NCBI RefSeq assembly: GCF_900067135.1
Contig: NZ_FJUR01000001.1
Location: 1,429,501-1,493,500 of the forward strand
Direction: 5' to 3'
DNA length: 64,000 nucleotides
DNA from: Rhizobium sp. 9140
GTDB lineage: Bacteria; Pseudomonadota; Alphaproteobacteria; Rhizobiales; Rhizobiaceae
Part shown: piece after piece, positions 9,293 through 17,253 of the stretch
Layout: the number at the start of each line of letters is the position of its first letter
Position numbering within the stretch: position 1 is the stretch's first letter
Program-made: the position numbers and the translations under genes
Notes under the pieces: generated by a model
The model's input: only the letters and a program-made list of their open reading frames with translations
What the model was told of the DNA's origin: nothing
The model's database searches: none

Positions 9293-9967
9293 ATGCGGCT
9301 GCTGCTGGTTGAAGACAGTCCCCGGCTCGCCGAGCTTCTGGGCGAAACCGTCCGCGAGGCCGGCTGGCGGCTAGATGTCGTGACGACGATCGCCGATGCG
9401 ACGGTGACGCTGACGCTGCGCGAGCACGACCTCGTTCTGCTCGATCTCGGCCTGCCCGACGGCAACGGGATCGAGCTGCTGCGCCAGATCCGCAAGATCT
9501 ACAAGGACCTGCCGGTTCTCGTCATCACCGCGCGCGGCTCGATCGAGGAGCGGATCGAGGGGCTGGATGCGGGGGCGGACGATTATCTCGTCAAGCCGTT
9601 TCACCACCGCGAATTCCTCGCCCGCTGTCGCGCCATGCTGCGGCGCAGCCCGACATCGCTTCAGCCGGTGCTCGAATGCGGCCACCTTCGATATGATCCT
9701 TCCATGGCGGAGCTGTCCTGCGGCGGCACCATCGTCGCGCTGCCGCCGCGCGAGCGGGCGCTGGCGGAATTGCTGATGCGCGATGCCGGCCGGGTGGTGC
9801 AGAAGCGCAAGCTGGAGCTGGCGCTGTCGGAATTCGGCGAGGAGATGACCGCCAACGCGCTGGAGCTTGCCGTTTCACGCCTGCGCAAGAAACTGCTTCC
9901 GGTCGATACCGGTGCCGATCTCGTCACCGTGCGCGGCGTCGGCTACATGCTGCAGGCCGCGCCATGA
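9293..9967 (+). CDS. OmpR/PhoB-family response regulator
   Basis: A 224-residue DNA-binding response regulator. The receiver domain (1-115) has the acidic pair ED at 7-8, phospho-acceptor D51 in LLDLGLPDGNG, and K in YLVKPF. The winged helix (about 125-222) ends VTVRGVGYML. It resembles the QseB/PmrA-like group that pairs with PepSY proteins, and the operon context agrees. The last four bases overlap the kinase start (ATGA), so the pair is translationally coupled. The ribosome site is weak (TGAGAAA). The signal is unknown. Confidence 0.88.
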   Translation: MRLLLVEDSPRLAELLGETVREAGWRLDVVTTIADATVTLTLREHDLVLLDLGLPDGNGIELLRQIRKIYKDLPVLVITARGSIEERIEGLDAGADDYLVKPFHHREFLARCRAMLRRSPTSLQPVLECGHLRYDPSMAELSCGGTIVALPPRERALAELLMRDAGRVVQKRKLELALSEFGEEMTANALELAVSRLRKKLLPVDTGADLVTVRGVGYMLQAAP

Positions 9968-11346
9968 GTGCCGTTCGGGATCGCTCCTTGATCGGTATCG
10001 TCTCGCTGCGCATCGTCACCTTCACGGTGCTCGCCATGATGCTCGAGTTCGGCATCGTGCTGGCGGAATACTGGTCGAACGATGCCGATCTCGGTGGATT
10101 TCTGATCGGGCAGGAGGCGGAAACGCTGGCCGAAGGCATCGTCGTCGCCAAGGACCGCATCTCCTTCCAGATGCCGCCGGCGCTCGCCGAACGCTACACG
10201 ATGCGCGAGGATGAGACCGACGGCGACATCTTCGTCCGGGTCCGCACCTCCGCCGGCGAAGTTCTGTTTTCCAACTGCGAGGCGCTCTGCCAGCGCCACT
10301 TCCTGCCGATCGAAATCAACCCGCCGACCTTCTGGCAACGCGAGATCGCGCCCGGCAAGCCGTTGAGCGTCGCCGGCGGCCGCTCGTTCCGGTTCGGGAC
10401 GCAGGAGGTGTTCGTCGAGCTTGCGGTCCTGCGCGATCCCCACGGGTTCGTGACCAGCGTGTTGCTGCACGAGTTGCGGGATCACCTGATCATCCCCATG
10501 CCGCTGATGTTCGGCCTCGTCGCCGGCGCCACCATTCTCTCGGTCCGGCGCGCGCTCAAACCAGTGGTCGAAGCCGGCAAGGCGGCAGACGTCATCGATC
10601 CGCGTGCTGCCTTCAGCCCGCTCTCGACAGAGGGCATGCCGCGCGAGATCGCAAACTTCGCCAATGCCGTCAACCGGCTTCTGGTGCGGGTGGCGGATCT
10701 CATTCAGGCGCAGAAGATCTTCTCCACCTCGATCGCCCACGAAATCCGTACACCCGTCGCCGTGGTGCGGATGGAGCTGGAGCGGATCGATGACCCCCGC
10801 GCACGCAAGGCCGAAAAGGACCTGGAGGCGCTGACCCACATGCTGGAGCAGCTGACCTCCCTCGCGAAACTCGATGTGGTGGATGCCGCCTCTTTCAAGC
10901 CGGTCTCCTTGCCGGGTCTGGCGAGCGATGTGGTCGCCCAACTCGCCCCCTTCGTCTTCAACAGCGGTCGGACACTCGAGTTCGTGGAGGAGGGCGGTGG
11001 CGAGATCCGGGCGGTGCCGGCGCTGATCGAGAATACGATCAGCAACCTCGTTGAGAACGCCGTCAAGCACACGCCGAAGGGCACGCATATCTCGGTGCGA
11101 ACGGCGGATCTGGGCGTACTCGACGTGGCCGATGATGGCCCCGGCTTCGGCCGGTCGCCCAGCCATATCCTCGAAAGCGGGCGGATCAAGAGTTCGGATG
11201 CGCTCGGCGTCGGCCTGAAGATCGTGGAGCGCATCGCCGAACTGCACGATGCTGCATTGACGGTGGAATCCGGGGACGGGCAGGGAACGCGTGTGCGGCT
11301 CGCGTTTCCGGTGCCGCAGCAGCCGTTCCATGAAAGTCTGACCTAA
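9964..11346 (+). CDS. Sensor histidine kinase
   Basis: A 460-residue membrane kinase. Two membrane helices (about 12-36 and 178-200) bracket a periplasmic domain of about 140 residues that contains a cysteine pair (NCEALC). A short linker precedes the dimerisation domain, with the phosphorylated histidine H259 in SIAHEIRTPVAVV. The ATPase domain shows the N box (ENTISNLVENAVKH), G1 (DVADDGPGFG) and G2 (GVGLKIVERIAEL). It is coupled to the upstream response regulator. The periplasmic cysteines and the PepSY neighbour suggest an envelope or metal signal, which is inference. Confidence 0.88.
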   Translation: MSAVRDRSLIGIVSLRIVTFTVLAMMLEFGIVLAEYWSNDADLGGFLIGQEAETLAEGIVVAKDRISFQMPPALAERYTMREDETDGDIFVRVRTSAGEVLFSNCEALCQRHFLPIEINPPTFWQREIAPGKPLSVAGGRSFRFGTQEVFVELAVLRDPHGFVTSVLLHELRDHLIIPMPLMFGLVAGATILSVRRALKPVVEAGKAADVIDPRAAFSPLSTEGMPREIANFANAVNRLLVRVADLIQAQKIFSTSIAHEIRTPVAVVRMELERIDDPRARKAEKDLEALTHMLEQLTSLAKLDVVDAASFKPVSLPGLASDVVAQLAPFVFNSGRTLEFVEEGGGEIRAVPALIENTISNLVENAVKHTPKGTHISVRTADLGVLDVADDGPGFGRSPSHILESGRIKSSDALGVGLKIVERIAELHDAALTVESGDGQGTRVRLAFPVPQQPFHESLT

Positions 11347-11449
11347 ACCGAACTTTTCAGCCCGAAGGTTTTCCTCAAGCCCGTTCTCCTGTAAGCCCCG
11401 ATGCGTCTGCGCTTCGGCGTCAACGCATTCGAGCAAGAGGAATTTCACG

Positions 11450-11794
11450 ATGGATATCACACGCTTCGAGACCGGCCCGCGCATGAGCCAGGCCGTCGTT
11501 CACAACGGCACCGTCTATCTCGCCGGTCAGGTCGGCAATGCGGGCGACGACGTCGCAACCCAGACGAGCCAGGCGCTGGCTTCGGTCGATCGCCTGCTGG
11601 AACAGGCCGGCACCGACAAGACCCGAATCCTCAACGCCACCATCTGGCTGGCCGATATGGCCGACTTCCCGAAGATGAACGCCGTCTGGGACAAGTGGGC
11701 ACCGCAAGGCAACACGCCGGCGCGCGCCACGGGCGAAGCCAAGCTCGCGACCCCGGAATATCTGGTTGAAGTCATCGTCATCGCCGCCCTTTAA
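11450..11794 (+). CDS. RidA family protein
   Basis: A 114-residue cytosolic protein of the RidA/YER057c/UK114 family. These trimers hydrolyse reactive enamine/imine intermediates such as 2-aminoacrylate. The conserved arginine that binds the carboxylate sits in NTPARATGEAKLATPEYLVE, and the acidic and Tyr/Leu residues of the cleft are kept (GTVYLAGQVGN). Subfamily membership, and so true deaminase activity, is uncertain. It is a single gene with a good AAGAGGAA ribosome site. The stop is followed by a GC-rich hairpin (11804-11829) without a T tract. Confidence 0.88.
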   Translation: MDITRFETGPRMSQAVVHNGTVYLAGQVGNAGDDVATQTSQALASVDRLLEQAGTDKTRILNATIWLADMADFPKMNAVWDKWAPQGNTPARATGEAKLATPEYLVEVIVIAAL

Positions 11795-11854
11795 GGCGGA
11801 AGCACCGGGCGGCGACACGGTCGCCCGGTCACGCCTGCGGCATTCAAAGCAATC

Positions 11855-12238
11855 CTAGTTGCCGATCCGCGCCATACCGCTCTCACCATTGTCGCGCACC
11901 CACTTCACCTTGTCGGCGCCGGTAGCGGTCAGGTCGAAGCACATTTTCGCGCCCTTGTACCAGGTGTTGAACTGCTGGCAGAGCTTGTCGTCGGCGATCC
12001 ACCATTTGCCGGTGTCGCTCGGCTGGATCAGCTTGCCGATCCCAAGCGCCTTGCCATCCCCATCCACCACGCCCGACGTCCGGTAGTTCAGCGGAAACTC
12101 TCCGCCCATCGGCGCTTCGAGATAGATCGTGCGGCCGATGATCTTATCGCGGATATCGGCCTCGGTCATGCCGGCCGCAAAGGCTGCGGTGCTGCCGGAG
12201 GCTAACAAGAGGCTGATGGAGAGAAGGAATCTGTGCAT
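11855..12238 (-). CDS. Small secreted protein of unknown function
   Basis: I do not recognise a named family. The 127-residue product has a signal peptide (MHRFLLSISLLLASGSTAAF, cleaved after AFA-AG). The mature domain contains a GKWWIADDKLCQQF segment and a second cysteine in GAKMCFDL, a layout seen in several small alphaproteobacterial periplasmic proteins. A disulfide between the two cysteines is likely. Nothing in the neighbourhood suggests a role. Confidence 0.7.
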   Translation of the reverse strand: MHRFLLSISLLLASGSTAAFAAGMTEADIRDKIIGRTIYLEAPMGGEFPLNYRTSGVVDGDGKALGIGKLIQPSDTGKWWIADDKLCQQFNTWYKGAKMCFDLTATGADKVKWVRDNGESGMARIGN

Positions 12239-12317
12239 GGCGCGCGCTCTCGGTTCTTTGTTCGTTGAGACGTACGCCGTCGGAAATGTCCCGGATCACA
12301 GCCTTCGCGAAAGCTTG

Positions 12318-12343
12318 GGAACAATTTCGCAAATCGGGCCGTT
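12318..12343 (+). promoter_or_regulatory. EcfG-type general stress promoter
   Basis: GGAAC (12318-12322), 17 bp, CGTT (12340-12343). The -10 element ends 43 bp before the start of the 56-residue membrane protein. This is the exact consensus recognised by EcfG/RpoE2 sigma factors in rhizobia. Confidence 0.75.
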
Positions 12344-12386
12344 GTTAGGCCAGAATTAACGTTTCCATACATCGAAGGACGTTCCC

Positions 12387-12557
12387 ATGCTTTACTGGCT
12401 GCCCAGGCTCGGCCTGATCCTGCTCGTCTGCGCCGCACTTGCCGTCGGCGTCGTCTCCGCAACATCCGACGACGTGGCGAACACGCTGCTCGTCGTTCTC
12501 CTGGGTCTCGGCCTCTTCTCGTTGACCCTGCGGATCTTTCCGCCAGAGAAGTATTGA
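12387..12557 (+). CDS. Small two-helix membrane protein, stress-controlled
   Basis: A 56-residue protein starting MLYWLPRLGLILLVCAALAV and ending FPPEKY. Two hydrophobic segments (about 5-24 and 32-48) are joined by a short polar turn (SATSDDVAN). AAGGA lies 7 bp before the ATG, and an exact general stress promoter lies just upstream. I do not recognise a family. It is one of several tiny membrane proteins in this stretch under the same promoter type, pointing to a role in envelope protection. Confidence 0.72.
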   Translation: MLYWLPRLGLILLVCAALAVGVVSATSDDVANTLLVVLLGLGLFSLTLRIFPPEKY

Positions 12558-12775
12558 TCTGCTTGGCTGTAAAAGTGACCGCTGAAAAATACCATTTTTG
12601 GTGGAAAGTATCGGCCCGTCAGAGCTTTACGGGAACTTTTCTCCCGTCTCCGGATTGACGAACGTCCTAGCTGTCAGGTCATGCTCGTAGAGCATTGCGA
12701 GACCGCAAAATTGGGGCGTCAGGCAAGATACCGCGGCAGCTTTCGGCCCGCGCTCACTGCGAGTGGAGGTCAAAG

Positions 12776-13903
12776 ATGAATTCTGCCATACCGGAGCGAG
12801 CCCTGTTCAAGGCGAAGAAGAAGGCGCAAATCGAGAACCCGCCGCCGTCCGAAGCGACGGCACTGGCCGATCCCAAGACCGGCCTCGATCTTGTCGTCGC
12901 CTGGAGTATTGTCGGGACATTCGTCATCCTGATGTCCGGCGTCATTTATACGCTCGAATCCATCCTGATGCCTGTGACGTTAGCGATCGTCGTGGGTATG
13001 GTGCTCGGTGTTGCGGCTGACCGGCTCTCGCGTTTTGGCCTTCCGCCCGTGCTGGGCGGCCTGTTTTTCGGTGTCGTTTTCGTGGTGCTGGTCTTTTTCC
13101 TCGTCAACGCCTTGATCGAGCCGATCTCCACGCTGACCGCAAAAGCCCCGATGATCATGGAAGACGCGGTTCAGCGCTTCCTGCCCTTCTTCGAGCGCTT
13201 CGAATGGGTCAGGCGGGCTATCAACGGCGCGAACGAGAAGGCGATATCGGACATGGTCTTGGCCAATGCCGGCTCCATGCTGGGGCTGGTCGCCACGGGC
13301 CTTACGCCCGCCTTCGTTCAGACGCTGATCTTCCTTGCAGCCCTCGGCCTGTTCCTCATCGGCCGCGCGCATCTGCGCAAGACCATTATCCTTGCCTTTG
13401 CCACGCATGAGCGCCGCCTGACGGCGATCCGCGTCATGAATGCGACGGAGAACGCCGTTGGCTTCTATTTCTCCACTGCCAGCCTGATCTATATCTCGCT
13501 CGGCACGATCACGGCTCTCATCGCCTTCGCTGGCGGGCTCTCGGGCGCGGTTCTTTGGGGGCTTTTCGCCTTTGTTTCCAGCTTCATTCCCTATCTCGGC
13601 GTTACCGCCATGACGATCGCGCTCACCTGCGCCGGTCTGATGACGCATGACAGCATGATCATGGCACTGCTGCCAGCGGCCTGCTTCTTCCTGCTGCATC
13701 TGGTCATGGAAAATCTGGTAACGCCAGCGATCCTCGGCCATCGCCTGGAGATCAACCCGTTCCTGATCTTCATCGCCATCATCTTCTGGACATGGATGTG
13801 GGGTGCCGTCGGCGCGATGCTGGCCATGCCGCTCGCGCTGATCGGTCTCACCATCTTCAACGAGGTCCGCACTCGGCCGCCGGAACGCCAGCTGCCCGGC
13901 TGA
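12776..13903 (+). CDS. AI-2E family transporter
   Basis: A 375-residue polytopic membrane protein of the AI-2E (PerM/TqsA-like) family. About eight hydrophobic helices are seen, with a long soluble loop around residues 110-170. The typical C-terminal block includes LWGLFAFVSSFIPYLGV and LVTPAILGHRLEINPFLIF. Members export autoinducer-2 or act in Na+/Li+/H+ antiport, and the substrate here is unknown. ATG 12776 is set by GGAGG at 12765-12769. A weak stress-promoter-like sequence (GGAAC-N16-GATT, 12632-12656) lies upstream. It is convergent with phyR. Confidence 0.87.
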   Translation: MNSAIPERALFKAKKKAQIENPPPSEATALADPKTGLDLVVAWSIVGTFVILMSGVIYTLESILMPVTLAIVVGMVLGVAADRLSRFGLPPVLGGLFFGVVFVVLVFFLVNALIEPISTLTAKAPMIMEDAVQRFLPFFERFEWVRRAINGANEKAISDMVLANAGSMLGLVATGLTPAFVQTLIFLAALGLFLIGRAHLRKTIILAFATHERRLTAIRVMNATENAVGFYFSTASLIYISLGTITALIAFAGGLSGAVLWGLFAFVSSFIPYLGVTAMTIALTCAGLMTHDSMIMALLPAACFFLLHLVMENLVTPAILGHRLEINPFLIFIAIIFWTWMWGAVGAMLAMPLALIGLTIFNEVRTRPPERQLPG

Positions 13904-13910
13904 GGAGCTC

Positions 13911-14714
13911 TCAGGCTTCGCCGGCGGGGGCGTTCTCGTTGAAGAACAGCGCTTGGCTGATCAGCGCCTTCACCATGTCAGGGTTGAACGGCTTCGTGAC
14001 GAGGAAGGCCGGTTCCGGCTTTTCGCCCGTCAGAAGGCGCTCCGGAAACGCCGTGATGAAGATCACCGGCACGGTCGCCGTCGAGAGAATTTCGTTTACC
14101 GCATCGATACCCGAGCTGCCATCCGCAAGCTGAATGTCGGCCAGGACCATTTTCGGCGATGTCCGCTTGAACAGCTCGACCGCTTCGCTATGCGTGCGGG
14201 CAATGCCGGCCACGCCGTGGCCGAGGCTGCGCACCATATCCTCGATATCCATGGCGATCAGCGGCTCGTCCTCGATGATGAGGATGTCGGTCACGACCTG
14301 ACGGGAAATGTCCGTCGAAGCCTGCTGAATCAATCCGGCCACCGCATCCGGCGTAACGCTCAGGATTTCCGCGGTCTCATCGGGGCTAAAGCCTTCGACG
14401 GAGACGAGCAGGAACGCCTTGCGCGCATCGGGCGAGATCCGCGCCAGATTGGCGGCGGCCCGCTTTTCCCACGCATAAGGCGAATTTACCGCCTCTTCGT
14501 CGATCTTGATGGTGATCGTATCGAACAGCGAGCAATAGAGTTTGAAGACGCTGACCCGGTCGCTCGACGCCTTGGGAAACAGGTCGATATTGGCAATCAA
14601 CGCTTCGAGGACGGCCGCGACGTAGGCATCGCCCGACGTCTGCGAGCCCGTGATGGCGCGGGAGAAGCGGCGGACATAGGGAAGGTGTGCGGCGATCCGC
14701 ATGGAAAGTGACAT
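13911..14714 (-). CDS. phyR: General stress response regulator PhyR
   Basis: A 267-residue protein with the unique PhyR layout: an N-terminal EcfG sigma-like domain (1-140; sigma-4-like segment RKAFLLVSVEGFSPDETAEI) and a C-terminal receiver (142-262). The phospho-acceptor is D193 in LADIQLADG, the acidic pair is in IIEDEP, and the lysine is in LVTKPF. When phosphorylated, the sigma-like domain binds NepR and frees EcfG. ATG 14714 has AAGGA upstream. It is divergent from nepR, as in other Rhizobiales. I saw no exact stress promoter of its own. Confidence 0.93.
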   Translation of the reverse strand: MSLSMRIAAHLPYVRRFSRAITGSQTSGDAYVAAVLEALIANIDLFPKASSDRVSVFKLYCSLFDTITIKIDEEAVNSPYAWEKRAAANLARISPDARKAFLLVSVEGFSPDETAEILSVTPDAVAGLIQQASTDISRQVVTDILIIEDEPLIAMDIEDMVRSLGHGVAGIARTHSEAVELFKRTSPKMVLADIQLADGSSGIDAVNEILSTATVPVIFITAFPERLLTGEKPEPAFLVTKPFNPDMVKALISQALFFNENAPAGEA

Positions 14715-14927
14715 GATAGACGTCCTTCGATATATTGGCGCCGAAACCGGACAGAGTTTGATCGTTCGACGAGTCGAAACAGGGACGTTTGACCATGTTT
14801 CCCGTCGTGTGGAAAGTTTGATCGGCAAGAATTACAAAGCATGAGGGAGACGTGATCAATTTGAGGATGCTGACGGGCTGCGCCGGGATGGGCGCGATTG
14901 GATTTCGGACGAAACGGACCTGACATC

Positions 14928-15116
14928 ATGGCGGATATGACAAACCCCAAACAAGGCCCGGTCCTGCAACATGCGGAGACCATGGACCCGAACAGCCAGA
15001 TTGTCTCGAAACTGAGAGCCCTTTACAGTGCCGTGGAGCGGGAACCTCTTCCCGATGCGTTTCTCGATCTCCTGCAGCAACTTGACGGTGTCGAGAATGC
15101 GCGCAAGGGCCGATGA
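14928..15116 (+). CDS. nepR: Anti-sigma factor NepR
   Basis: A 62-residue protein with the NepR core, two helices around a proline-containing turn, in SKLRALYSAVEREPLPDAF followed by LDLLQQLD. NepR holds EcfG inactive and is removed by phosphorylated PhyR. The first 25 residues are polar and presumably disordered. ATG 14928 is preferred; an in-frame start ten codons earlier is possible. Unusually, a strong terminator follows at once and no ecfG gene is next to it. Confidence 0.9.
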   Translation: MADMTNPKQGPVLQHAETMDPNSQIVSKLRALYSAVEREPLPDAFLDLLQQLDGVENARKGR

Positions 15117-15143
15117 AAGAGCGGAGCCCCAGATCAGCGACAC

Positions 15144-15172
15144 AAAAAAACGGGCCTTAGGCCCGTTTTTCC
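15144..15172. terminator. Bidirectional terminator between nepR and lipoprotein gene
   Basis: CGGGCC (15151-15156) pairs with GGCCCG (15160-15165) around TTA. An A run lies on one side and a T run on the other, so it can stop transcription in both directions. Confidence 0.9.
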
Positions 15173-15199
15173 GTTTCAGTCGGTAATGGATCGAACCGA

Positions 15200-15448
15200 T
15201 CAGCAGGATGCTGTATAGCGGCGGCCGTTGCGGTCGCGGTAGATGCAGCGGCCCGGTTCGTTCGCCTGACCGATCAGCGCGCCAGCAAGGCCGCCAACGC
15301 CGGCGCCGATTGCCGCGCCACGCACGTTGCCGGTTGCCGCGCCGCCGATGATGGCGCCCGATGCTGCACCGATGCCAGCGCCGCGTTCCGTCTGCGTGCA
15401 GGCTGCGAGCGGCATGATCAGGGCGACGACGAGAAGAGCTTTTTTCAT
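15200..15448 (-). CDS. Glycine-zipper lipoprotein
   Basis: An 82-residue lipoprotein. The signal peptide MKKALLVVALIMPLAACTQT carries the lipobox LAAC, so C18 should be lipidated. Next comes a glycine-zipper segment (GAGIGAASGAIIGGAATGN and GAAIGAGVGGLAGALIG), then a short C-terminal tail with a cysteine pair (GRCIYRD and TASC-end) that may form a disulfide. Such proteins insert in or line the outer membrane. Start 15448 has GGAGGATATCACC upstream. It lies 55 bp downstream of the DUF3309 gene and is likely co-transcribed from the same stress promoter. Confidence 0.82.
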   Translation of the reverse strand: MKKALLVVALIMPLAACTQTERGAGIGAASGAIIGGAATGNVRGAAIGAGVGGLAGALIGQANEPGRCIYRDRNGRRYTASC

Positions 15449-15503
15449 GGTGATATCCTCCGGTTCAACTTGGTGTGGATGGCCCTCTGGGAAAGCCGAG
15501 GTT

Positions 15504-15659
15504 TTATATGCGTCCCATAAGGACCAACACAAGAAGGATAACGACCACCAGGCCCAGGCCACCGGAAGGTCCATAGCCCCAGCTGCGGCTGTGGCCCCAC
15601 GTCGGCAGAGCGCCGATCAGTAGGAGTACAAGGACGATCACGAGAATGGTGCCAAGCAT
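15504..15659 (-). CDS. DUF3309 small membrane protein
   Basis: A 51-residue protein starting MLGTILVIVLVLLLIGALPT, with a central HSRSWGYGPSGG motif and a second hydrophobic helix GLVVVILLVLVL. This two-helix hairpin with a W-G-Y-x-P-S-G-G turn is typical of the DUF3309 family, whose function is unknown. The ATG has AGAGGAA upstream. A perfect EcfG-type promoter lies 41 bp before the start, so it belongs to the general stress regulon. Confidence 0.85.
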   Translation of the reverse strand: MLGTILVIVLVLLLIGALPTWGHSRSWGYGPSGGLGLVVVILLVLVLMGRI

Positions 15660-15699
15660 TGGCGGTTCCTCTTTGGGTTCATTCGGAATGCGGAGCTAT

Positions 15700-15724
15700 A
15701 ACGCGCGCTTCTCTCTTTTGTTCC
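15700..15724 (-). promoter_or_regulatory. EcfG-type general stress promoter
   Basis: Read on the minus strand: GGAAC (15724-15720), 16 bp, CGTT (15703-15700). It drives the DUF3309 gene and probably the lipoprotein gene after it. Confidence 0.78.
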
Positions 15725-15820
15725 AAGCACTGATCATACCAGTTTGATGCTCTTAGCCGAGCGCCGTTCATCGAACTGCCTCCATTACGAGATGCGGCTA
15801 CGAGCTGCGGCCTACACATG

Positions 15821-15846
15821 GGAACAAATCCCGCCCCGCTTGCGTT
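15821..15846 (+). promoter_or_regulatory. EcfG-type general stress promoter
   Basis: GGAAC (15821-15825), 17 bp, CGTT (15843-15846), oriented toward the PRC-barrel gene that starts 288 bp downstream. The long leader is unusual. It either drives that gene with an extended 5' region or a small transcript in the gap. Confidence 0.65.
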
Positions 15847-16133
15847 ATGGGTCCTGTGTGAATGTAGGGATAGTGCGGTGTGGCAGGTGACCGGCGCGAA
15901 ATCAGCGACGTATCCAGCATCACCAAAGAGGTGATGCAGATCGCCTCTGCAACACGAAGTCGGCCATGATGGCTGCCGGCACGCGCGTCAAGCGGCGTTT
16001 CGCCCCCCACACGTTCTTTCCGTTCCAGAATGCATCCAGAAAGCGCGCATGCCGAAACAGCGTCGCACGCGACTCGCAAACCCGAACCGCCATTTCATTC
16101 TGTCCCATCGTCTCACGTTTAAGGAGCAATCCG

Positions 16134-17126
16134 ATGCTGAAAACCCTTCTGGCAAGCACAGTTCTTGCTGCCGCTCTTACCGGTACTGCACTGGCACAGC
16201 AGACGCCGGCAGCACCCGCAGCAGCACCGGCAGCAGCACCGGCAGCCTCGGCCCCTGCGGCATCACCCTCTGCTGCGGCAGCAGGCGACGACATGCTCGC
16301 GTCCAACGTTATCGGCAAGACGGTCTATACCGGCGTTGACGAGGAAGGCGAAGCGATCGGCGAGGTCAAGGATGTCGTGATCAACGCGGCCGGCGCCACC
16401 GAAGCGCTGGTCGTCGGCGTCGGCGGCTTCCTCGGCATCGGCGAAAAGGATGTGGCGGTCAATTTCGATCGTGCCTCGTGGTCGGAGCGTGACGGTTCCA
16501 AGATCCTCGTGGTCTCCATGACCAAGCAGGACCTCGAAGCGGCGCCCGCTTTCCAGCGCAAGGCCGTCATGGACGGTGCCGTCACCAAAGACACCGCAGC
16601 AACCGCGCCCGCGCCCTCCACGGATACCGCGGCCAAGCCGCTCGCAACGCCGGAGAATACGGAAGTCCCTCTGGACGCTGCCGGTGCCGAACCGACCGTT
16701 CCCCAGACCGGCACCACCCCGGAGATGACCGATCCGGATCTGGCGCCTGACGCTGCGGCCACCGCGACGGTCGAGCCCACGGACGAGTTGAAGCCGGTCG
16801 ATGCCGCCATGCTGTCAGCCGACAAGCTGATCGGCACACCGGTGAAAGTGGCCGACGACACGAAAATCGGTGAAGTCGGTGACGTCATCCTGGCAAAAGA
16901 CGGCAAGCTCGAAGCTTATATCATCGATGTCGGCGGCTTTCTCGGCATTGCGCAGAAGCCGGTGGCGATGAGTGCTGCCAATATTCAGGTCATGGCGAAT
17001 GCAAAGGGCGCGATGACGATCTACTCGCCCTTCACCAAGGAGCAGCTGGAAACCCAGCCCGCCTACGACGCCGCCGCCTACAAGGCTGACCCCGGCAGCA
17101 TCGTGCTGGCCAACCCCAAGCCCTGA
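16134..17126 (+). CDS. Exported protein with two PRC-barrel domains
   Basis: A 330-residue protein with signal peptide MLKTLLASTVLAAALTGTAL (cleaved after LAQ) followed by an Ala/Pro-rich stretch to about residue 50. Two homologous PRC-barrel domains follow (about 52-140 and 225-315), each with the block VGGFLGI(G/A)-x-K-x-V-A, separated by an Ala/Thr/Pro-rich linker. The PRC-barrel is a small beta-barrel fold also found in ribosome and photosynthesis assembly proteins. The periplasmic form is common in Rhizobiales but unexplained. AAGGAG precedes the ATG by 7 bp. A stress promoter lies upstream. Confidence 0.85.
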   Translation: MLKTLLASTVLAAALTGTALAQQTPAAPAAAPAAAPAASAPAASPSAAAAGDDMLASNVIGKTVYTGVDEEGEAIGEVKDVVINAAGATEALVVGVGGFLGIGEKDVAVNFDRASWSERDGSKILVVSMTKQDLEAAPAFQRKAVMDGAVTKDTAATAPAPSTDTAAKPLATPENTEVPLDAAGAEPTVPQTGTTPEMTDPDLAPDAAATATVEPTDELKPVDAAMLSADKLIGTPVKVADDTKIGEVGDVILAKDGKLEAYIIDVGGFLGIAQKPVAMSAANIQVMANAKGAMTIYSPFTKEQLETQPAYDAAAYKADPGSIVLANPKP

Positions 17127-17138
17127 TCTTGTGAGGAC

Positions 17139-17167
17139 AAGGCGGCTGATCGCTCGGCCGCCTTTTT
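17139..17167 (+). terminator. Terminator of the PRC-barrel gene
   Basis: An 8-bp stem AAGGCGGC / GCCGCCTT (17139-17146 with 17157-17164) is followed by T residues, 12 bp after the stop codon. Confidence 0.88.
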
Positions 17168-17204
17168 CATGTTCGCCGGTCGTGATCACCCATTTACAGG
17201 CAAC

Positions 17205-17229
17205 AAAAAAGGCGACCCACCGGGCCGCC
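17205..17229 (-). terminator. Terminator of the NepR-like gene
   Basis: On the minus strand GGCGGCC pairs with GGTCGCC (one G-T wobble) around CGGTG and runs into six T residues, about 25 bp after the stop codon. Confidence 0.85.
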
Positions 17230-17253
17230 CTCACCATGTCTGCCGGATGGAAA

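Noticed and set aside
12632..12656. GGAAC-N16-GATT upstream of the AI-2E transporter as a stress promoter
   Set aside because: The -10 part matches at only two of four bases, too weak to add to the exact set.
15880..15970. A GTG-started 29-codon peptide in the leader of the PRC-barrel gene
   Set aside because: It has no clear ribosome site and no recognisable sequence; kept only as a possibility for the long leader.
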